DNA of 11,911 bases, taken from the NCBI GenBank assembly GCA_013152945.1, contig JAADFL010000214.1, positions 1 to 11,911 of the forward strand, read 5' to 3'. Shown piece after piece: positions 7,249-11,911 of the stretch. Under the pieces are notes generated by a model, which did no database searches, was not told the DNA's origin, and saw nothing but the letters and a program-made list of their open reading frames with translations. Every line of letters starts with the position of its first letter. Position 1 is the first letter of the stretch. The translations under genes were made by a program, and so were the position numbers. This DNA comes from Deltaproteobacteria bacterium. Its GTDB lineage: Bacteria; Myxococcota_A; JAADFL01.

Positions 7249-8691
7249 TCAACGCCGGCCCGACCGTTGCTCTGCCATCTTGTTGAGATAGAGCATTATC
7301 GGGCTGGCTACGAAAATAGAAGAATATGTTCCGACTATCACGCCTACGAGCATGGCAAAAGCAAAATCATGAATAATGCCACCTCCGTATACGAAGAGTG
7401 CGGCCACGGTAATCAAGGTGGTAAGAGATGTAAGCAATGTCCTGCTTAGGGTCTCATTGATGCTTTTATTGGTGATATCCGGCAACGAAGAACCCCGTAA
7501 CTTGGCCATGTTTTCCCTGATCCGGTCGAATACCACGATAGTATCATTCAGCGAATAACCGACTATGGTAAGCAATGCGGCGATAATTGAAAGTGTAAAC
7601 TCCTTATTTAATAGTGAAAACAGTCCGACCGTTATCAATACATCGTGCATCAGGCAAATGACCGCACCCGGGGCGAACTTCAGGTCAAAGCGAAGCCCGA
7701 TGTATATCAAGATGCCAATCAATGCATATAAGATCGCAAGGATACCATCGTTACGCAGCTTTTTCCCGACCTTGGCGCCAACCGCATCGACCCGGATGAC
7801 TTTTACGTTTCCTTGACCGAACTTCTTCTCCAGGCCCTGTTCAATCTGCTTGGCAAGCCCCTGAAAAACCACCCGGAACTCCTGTTTTTCCTTCTTGCCC
7901 ATCCTGAAAACCTGGAAGTGCTCCATGCCGACAGCCTGCAACACTTTCAGCATGTCGTCCTTGGTAACTGTTTCCGGCTCATTCTTGGAGGTTTTTCCGG
8001 ATTGCTCGGAGACCTGCTTGGAAGCATTCGTCTTTTCCGTATCCTGTGAAGTATTTTCTTTTTTCTGTTTAGGCCCGGTTTTTGATTGTGCAGCATCGTC
8101 ATCTTTCTCATCTGCAGACTTCTTTGCTTCCGCCTTTTTCCCGGCATCACTCGCCTGCTTTTCCGCATCGGCCTTTGCAGGCTCCTTTTCGTCTGACTGC
8201 TTATCAGTGTTAGTGTCAACCTTCTCGTCGTCCGCCTTCTTTTTGGGAATGTTCGCTCCGGTGACAGGCGTCAGGCGAACTTCAACCACGTCTACGCCCT
8301 CGGCCGTTCTCTTGCACCTCTTGACCCGATCTTTGCCGTACCTGTCCGAAACAGCCTTGCACAGTTTGGCAAGCATGTCATTGCTTAAGAAGCTTACCTG
8401 TTCTATCTTGACCAGGAATTCGTGCTCCTTGGGATCTCCGAAAGACTGGACCTGTGTCTTTTCCAAGGCCAGGTCCGGCAATTCCTTCATGGCCTTCCGG
8501 ACGCTTTCTTCGCCTACGTCCTTCTTGAACTTGAGCTGAACCTCGGTTCCACCCTTGAAGTCGATACCGTAGTTCAAACCCTTAACAACGATCAGCACCA
8601 AGGCCAAAGCACAAGCCGTCACCGACATGTAAGCGAAGAGCTTCTGCCTGCCAATAAAATCGATCTTGGTGCCGGGCTTGATTATCTCCAT
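7249..8691 (-). CDS. secF: Protein translocase subunit SecF, with an expanded periplasmic region
   Basis: SecF works with SecD at the SecYEG channel, using the proton gradient to pull exported proteins into the periplasm. Numbering from the ATG at 8691 (480 residues): TM1 about 20-38; GIDFKGGT (42-49) opens the periplasmic part; five more membrane segments follow from about 315, with the hallmark VGYSLNDTIVVFDRIREN (377-394). Typical SecF proteins have about 300-320 residues. The excess lies between TM1 and TM2: two segments of similar pattern (about 61-128 and 245-302) separated by ~94 charged low-complexity residues. The start choice is ATG 8691, because GGAGG lies 9 bases upstream. A TTG at 8697 would have only 3 bases of spacing. 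The gene lies 28 bases after secD and 10 before recJ. Confidence 0.95.
   Translation of the reverse strand: MEIIKPGTKIDFIGRQKLFAYMSVTACALALVLIVVKGLNYGIDFKGGTEVQLKFKKDVGEESVRKAMKELPDLALEKTQVQSFGDPKEHEFLVKIEQVSFLSNDMLAKLCKAVSDRYGKDRVKRCKRTAEGVDVVEVRLTPVTGANIPKKKADDEKVDTNTDKQSDEKEPAKADAEKQASDAGKKAEAKKSADEKDDDAAQSKTGPKQKKENTSQDTEKTNASKQVSEQSGKTSKNEPETVTKDDMLKVLQAVGMEHFQVFRMGKKEKQEFRVVFQGLAKQIEQGLEKKFGQGNVKVIRVDAVGAKVGKKLRNDGILAILYALIGILIYIGLRFDLKFAPGAVICLMHDVLITVGLFSLLNKEFTLSIIAALLTIVGYSLNDTIVVFDRIRENMAKLRGSSLPDITNKSINETLSRTLLTSLTTLITVAALFVYGGGIIHDFAFAMLVGVIVGTYSSIFVASPIMLYLNKMAEQRSGRR
7963..8244 (-). other. Low-complexity charged linker inside SecF
   Basis: This segment encodes about 94 residues (150-243 from the ATG) made almost wholly of Lys, Asp, Glu, Ala, Ser, Thr, Gln and Asn, with no aromatic residue and only a few Val. 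It is in frame and uninterrupted, and sits between two folded-looking halves of the SecF periplasmic region. It is predicted to be disordered and located in the periplasm. Confidence 0.85.
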
Positions 8692-8719
8692 GATCAACTA
8701 CCTCCGCCCGCGCTCCTGT

Positions 8720-10525
8720 TCAAATTGATATCCTGGATATCCTGAACTTGATGGTCAGCAAGTCCATGATCAACCTTGTGCATATAATGGCCGTAAACAT
8801 GCTGCTTACTATACCTATTATCAGGGTGACCGCGAATCCCCTGATTGGACCTGACCCATATTGAAGAAGAACCACGCCGGCTATGATGGTCGTAATATTG
8901 GCATCCAATATGGTCCACAGGGCCTTGCCGTACCCGCCGTCGATGGCGGTCCTTGATGTTTTCCCGGCACGGATTTCCTCCCGTATCCGTTCGTTGATTA
9001 TGACGTTTGCATCCACGGCCATACCAATGGTCAACACGATACCTGCCAATCCGGGTAATGTCAGCGTGGCCTCGAAACCGGCCAGTACGGCAAAGATGAA
9101 AACCACGTTCAGGGACAAGGCGATCACATCGATGATCCCGGTGAACTTGTAGTAGATTATCATGAAAAGAACAACCAGGAGGCCTCCGACAATAAGGGAT
9201 ATCTTTCCCTTTTGTATTGACTCCTTGCCCAGGCTCGGTCCGACGGTCCTGTTCTGCTCTATGCTGACCGGTGCCGGCAGGGCGCCTGAACGCAGCACCA
9301 GGGCCAGGTCCTTGGCCTCTTGCAGCAGCGCATTGTAGCTCTTGAGGGCATTCAGAGTTATCTGTGCGCGTCCTCCTCCAATCTTGGTCTGGATTACAGG
9401 TGCGGAGTTTACCACCCCGTCGAGAACGATGGCCATTCGCCGTTTGACGTTCGCCCCGGTAATTCTTTCGAATTCCCCGGCGCCCTGGGCATCGAAAGTA
9501 AGGGACACGTAGGGTTCATTCTTTTGTGGATCCAACCTGACCACCGCATCGGTAAGCGTATCACCTGTCATGTAAGTAGTCTCAGTACGACTCTTGAGAA
9601 GGTAAGTCTTCCATTCACTCTTGCCCGGCGTTTTTTCACTCGGTCTTTGTCCGAATGCTATTTCATGGGTTCTGGGTATCTTGCCCTTGAGAAACTTTTC
9701 CAAGAGCCCCTTGTCTTCCGAAACCAGGTAATACTCGCTTAGAAGCTTGTTTTTGGGGCCTCTGTACGTATGCCGCTCCATGCGAATTCCCTTTGGAAGG
9801 GTACCCTTCATTTTCTTGATGATATCCGATTCATCATCCACGATCCTGAATTCGAGCTGAGCGGTCCTTCCTATTAGCTTCAATGCACGTTCAGGATCCT
9901 TGAGCCCGGGGAGTTGAATAAGAATATTGTTTTCGCCTTGCTTTATTATCTCCGGTTCTCTGACGTTGAACTCGTCGATACGGTTACGCAGGGTTGTTAT
10001 GGCCTGGTTGACCGCATATTCTTTGATATGATCAACATACTCCGGTTTGAAGTTAACCACGAACGTATCATCCGCCTGGTCTGCCGGCAATGCTGCGGAA
10101 ACAATTACAACCTGTGAACGGTAATAGTCTGTAACCTCTTCCTCGGCGGCTTGCAGGTCTTCCGGGCTCTCGACCTGAATGGCTATGTTGCGGCTTTCCT
10201 CGTCCATCAGGACGGCTGAGGCTATATCAATGCCTTCATCCTCGAGGTGTTCCCTTATTGCCACGGCAAGTCTTTCCGCCCTGTCTACAACCGCCTTGTC
10301 GGTATCGACTGACAGGATTAGGTACATTCCGCCTTGCAAGTCCAGTCCCAGTGAGACCCTCTTTTCCCTTGCAGGCCACCAGTCCGGCAACTTGCTTACA
10401 AGCTGGCCGTTGGGCTTATTCGGGTCCTTGGGCTCCACGCCTACAATCGTGGGAACCAAGTAAATCACAGCAAGCACTATACTCGAAAGGACCAGAAACA
10501 ATCTCCAGTACCAACCCTTGCTCAT
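8720..10525 (-). CDS. secD: Protein translocase subunit SecD
   Basis: SecD is the partner of SecF in proton-driven protein export. It has 601 residues, near the upper range for SecD. TM1 lies at about 8-28, followed by a large periplasmic region containing LGLDLQGGMYL (59-69), RNRIDEFNVREPEI (180-193) and LALVLRSGALPAPV (407-420). Five membrane segments follow from about 441, including GMAVDANVIINERIREE (501-517); D505 corresponds to the conserved membrane Asp implicated in proton flow in this family. Nothing appears missing. The start is ATG with GGAG 7 bases upstream, 15 bases after the yajC stop. secD and secF are separate genes, as in most Proteobacteria, not fused as in Bacillus. Confidence 0.97.
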   Translation of the reverse strand: MSKGWYWRLFLVLSSIVLAVIYLVPTIVGVEPKDPNKPNGQLVSKLPDWWPAREKRVSLGLDLQGGMYLILSVDTDKAVVDRAERLAVAIREHLEDEGIDIASAVLMDEESRNIAIQVESPEDLQAAEEEVTDYYRSQVVIVSAALPADQADDTFVVNFKPEYVDHIKEYAVNQAITTLRNRIDEFNVREPEIIKQGENNILIQLPGLKDPERALKLIGRTAQLEFRIVDDESDIIKKMKGTLPKGIRMERHTYRGPKNKLLSEYYLVSEDKGLLEKFLKGKIPRTHEIAFGQRPSEKTPGKSEWKTYLLKSRTETTYMTGDTLTDAVVRLDPQKNEPYVSLTFDAQGAGEFERITGANVKRRMAIVLDGVVNSAPVIQTKIGGGRAQITLNALKSYNALLQEAKDLALVLRSGALPAPVSIEQNRTVGPSLGKESIQKGKISLIVGGLLVVLFMIIYYKFTGIIDVIALSLNVVFIFAVLAGFEATLTLPGLAGIVLTIGMAVDANVIINERIREEIRAGKTSRTAIDGGYGKALWTILDANITTIIAGVVLLQYGSGPIRGFAVTLIIGIVSSMFTAIICTRLIMDLLTIKFRISRISI

Positions 10526-10540
10526 GAGACTACTCCAATC

Positions 10541-11119
10541 CTAGTTACGCGGAGCTTCCGGTATTTTGCCGCTCTCAGGTTTTGCCTTGCCTGCGATGTA
10601 TGACTTGGCCACTTTAACACGCACCCTATCCGATATCTCCACTGTTACTACCTGTTCGGTCATACCGGTCACTCTACCGAAAAGCCCGCCCGTAGTCATT
10701 ACGTAATCTCCCTTCTGGACCGATGAAAGCATGCTTTGGTGCTCCTTGGCCTTCTTCTGCTGCGGCCTTATTAACAGGAAGTAGAAGATTACGATAATAA
10801 GAACAAAGGGCCAGATTTGCATGTACCAGGGAGGAGCCTTCTTCTTTCCTGTAGCCTGCATGGGTGCAGATTGAGTCTGCACCTGCGTCACTCCCGGCGT
10901 GCCTCCTCCCGCCGCCATTCTCCCTGCCTGGACCGGTGCGGATGCAACAGCTTGTGCTGACGGCCCGGCCGGCTGTGCAGGTAGATTGACCTCCACCGGC
11001 TTGGGTTCTGAAATCGTTACCTTCGGGGCTTTTACCTCGCCGGCGCCCTCGTCGGCTGTTGCTGTATAACCAAAGCCGATTGCAAACAAAGCGATGTATA
11101 TTGCCGCAAATCTCCTCAT
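10541..11119 (-). CDS. yajC: Sec translocase accessory protein YajC with an N-terminal extension
   Basis: YajC is a small membrane protein that associates with SecDF. The usual YajC body is present at residues 98-178: a membrane segment (about 101-117) ending in LLIRPQQKKAKEH, then the cytoplasmic KGDYVMTTGGLFGRV region and VRVKVAKSYI. In front of it are ~97 additional residues: a signal-peptide-like start (MRRFAAIYIALFAIGFGYTATA, probable cleavage after residue 22) and ~70 residues rich in Ala, Pro, Gln, Gly and Val. If the signal peptide is cleaved, the extension is periplasmic. YajC is usually about 110 residues, and this one has 192. The start is ATG at 11119 with GGAGG 8 bases upstream. 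An in-frame GTG at 11134 would add five residues but overlaps that site. It is the first gene of the operon. Confidence 0.93.
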   Translation of the reverse strand: MRRFAAIYIALFAIGFGYTATADEGAGEVKAPKVTISEPKPVEVNLPAQPAGPSAQAVASAPVQAGRMAAGGGTPGVTQVQTQSAPMQATGKKKAPPWYMQIWPFVLIIVIFYFLLIRPQQKKAKEHQSMLSSVQKGDYVMTTGGLFGRVTGMTEQVVTVEISDRVRVKVAKSYIAGKAKPESGKIPEAPRN

Positions 11120-11306
11120 GGACAAATCCTCCACGAATATCCAAATCCAAATGCACTATGGCCGGCCGCACTGATTAAGATCAGCAGCGACTTTTCCTGT
11201 AAACCATGGCCCTTTATCAAATCGACAACCGCACGTCAAGGATAAGAGCCCTTGCCAATAATAATATTTTCCGCATCCCGCCGGCCTTGAAAAAGTCGAG
11301 GCCCTA

Positions 11307-11334
11307 TCTATATTCAATCCCGGAACAATGACAA
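11307..11334 (-). promoter_or_regulatory. Candidate promoter for the yajC-secD-secF-recJ-lol operon
   Basis: On the - strand, TTGTCA (11334-11329) is followed after 16 bases by TATAGA (11312-11307). A second, weaker candidate is TTGACG (11239-11234) followed after 17 bases by TAAAGG. The 270 bases from 11120 to 11389 contain no gene. If the first promoter is used, the yajC leader is about 180 bases long and includes a short CTGAT/ATCAG hairpin (11171-11184) and a GGCCGGCC palindrome (11160-11167). I recognise no known riboswitch in it. Confidence 0.4.
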
Positions 11335-11389
11335 AGGGACAACACACGGTAATCTGTTATCTGCCAAAATTAATCAAAATTTATATTAT

Positions 11390-11911
11390 TTATGGTCCCC
11401 GTACGCAGCGTACACGGTCGGTCTCGCTCGAAGTGGTTCTATATATGCGTCCATATGCAAAGCTGACCACCTCTACCATATTGTCCGGCCGGTCCTTGGG
11501 GTCGGAGGACGACCAGTACGGGCCGCCGCACATGTTCAGCACATCCCTAAGTTCGGCCGGCCAATAGCAACCGTCGTACCCCGGCCCCTTGTTGGGTGCA
11601 TCGCTGCAACCCTGGTAGCAGTCTGCATTAAGGCATGAAAGGTCCATGCAGTCATCATCCATTTTACACGGTCCACCTGTGGATATAGCTGCGCAACCCC
11701 GTACAAGGCTGCGTAACTCACCCACTGATGGCACACGCCAGTCAGTATTTCCGTTATAGTCAAGTTGGTTGCAATACTGCCGTGCCTCTTCCCAAGTGAA
11801 ATACCGGTGCGTATGCCAGTTGAATTGCTGCCATGTCAACCCGGACCTGGTATCAAGCCAAACCGGTGCAGGCGGAGATGTGTCTGTCTTCGTATCAGTG
11901 TCCGTATCAGT
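11390..11911 (-). CDS. Partial TD-linked, Cys-rich Lcl/DUF1566-domain envelope protein
   Basis: Only the C-terminal 173 residues are inside the window; the frame is open through the right edge, so the start lies beyond 11911. The TTG at 11837-11839 is an internal codon, not a start. The visible part begins TDTDTDTKTDT, passes through a Pro-rich join, and enters an Lcl C-terminal (DUF1566-type) domain: SGLTWQQF, WEEARQYC, NTDWRVPSVGELRSL, then YWSSSDP and a closing VRCVRGP. This domain family is common in bacterial surface proteins and related to formylglycine-enzyme/C-type-lectin-like folds; its ligand here is unknown. Ten cysteines, seven of them within 11567-11695, suggest disulfide bonding in an oxidising compartment. 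The TAA stop is at 11390-11392, and no clear terminator follows. By analogy with the 223-2844 gene, the missing N-terminus probably carries a lipoprotein signal. Confidence 0.85.
   Translation of the reverse strand, partial: TDTDTDTKTDTSPPAPVWLDTRSGLTWQQFNWHTHRYFTWEEARQYCNQLDYNGNTDWRVPSVGELRSLVRGCAAISTGGPCKMDDDCMDLSCLNADCYQGCSDAPNKGPGYDGCYWPAELRDVLNMCGGPYWSSSDPKDRPDNMVEVVSFAYGRIYRTTSSETDRVRCVRGP
11879..11911 (-). repeat. Start of a second Thr-Asp repeat, cut by the window edge
   Basis: Read on the - strand, these bases encode TDTDTDTKTDT, the same dipeptide pattern as the long stalk at 328-528 but in a different gene and domain context. The full length of the tract lies outside the window. 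Confidence 0.85.

Noticed and set aside
8045-8230. secF low-complexity segment as a frameshift or a foreign insertion
   Set aside because: The frame is continuous, both flanks carry conserved SecF sequence, and no target-site duplication or inverted ends are visible.
8692-8697. TTG at 8697 as the secF start
   Set aside because: Only 3 bases separate it from GGAGG; the in-frame ATG at 8691 has the usual 9-base spacing.
11390-11839. Treating the Lcl-domain frame as a complete 149-residue gene
   Set aside because: The first codon is an internal TTG (Leu in SGLTW), and the open frame continues upstream through a TD tract to the window edge, so the gene is truncated by the window.

Overview
This window looks like chromosomal DNA from a Gram-negative bacterium of the broad 'deltaproteobacterial' assemblage (Myxococcota, Bradymonadota or a relative). 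That placement is inference from four things: lipoproteins with long Thr-Asp (TD) linkers followed by choice-of-anchor-D/vWA or Lcl (DUF1566) domains; a membrane protein ending in a HAMP domain with no output module; a LolC/E-type permease, which implies an outer membrane; and the gene order yajC-secD-secF-recJ. GC content is intermediate. I see no tRNA, rRNA, CRISPR, insertion sequence or phage gene.

Layout. Positions 1-222 are non-coding leader with small inverted repeats. On the + strand, 223-2844 encodes a large surface lipoprotein: export signal, a 67-residue TD stalk, four immunoglobulin-like ASH/choice-of-anchor-D domains, a vWA domain with an intact MIDAS motif, and a C-terminal beta-rich module. 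Positions 2845-3233 form a convergent intergenic region. Everything to the right is on the - strand. Read in the direction of transcription it runs: a truncated TD-linked, Cys-rich Lcl-domain protein entering from the right edge (11911-11390); a 270-bp leader; then yajC, secD, secF, recJ, a lolC/E-type permease and an 87-residue small protein. These last six have gaps of only 15, 28 and 10 bp, followed by overlaps of 4 and 8 bp, so they are probably one operon. The HAMP-only membrane protein follows 66 bp later and has its own candidate promoter.

How the genes fit together. YajC-SecD-SecF help drive translocation of exported proteins at the Sec channel using the proton-motive force. The Lol permease releases lipoproteins from the inner membrane for delivery to the outer membrane. 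The two flanking genes encode the kind of envelope cargo that uses these routes. RecJ is a DNA-repair exonuclease that is often found beside secDF.

Most notable: (1) SecF has a periplasmic region that reads as two copies of one fold, joined by about 94 residues of almost purely charged/polar low-complexity sequence; (2) YajC carries an added signal peptide and about 70 residues of Ala/Pro/Gln-rich periplasmic sequence; (3) two otherwise unrelated envelope proteins in the window share the TD linker. Together these suggest an envelope with elaborated periplasmic segments. I do not see a clearly new multi-gene system such as a defence island or secretion apparatus.
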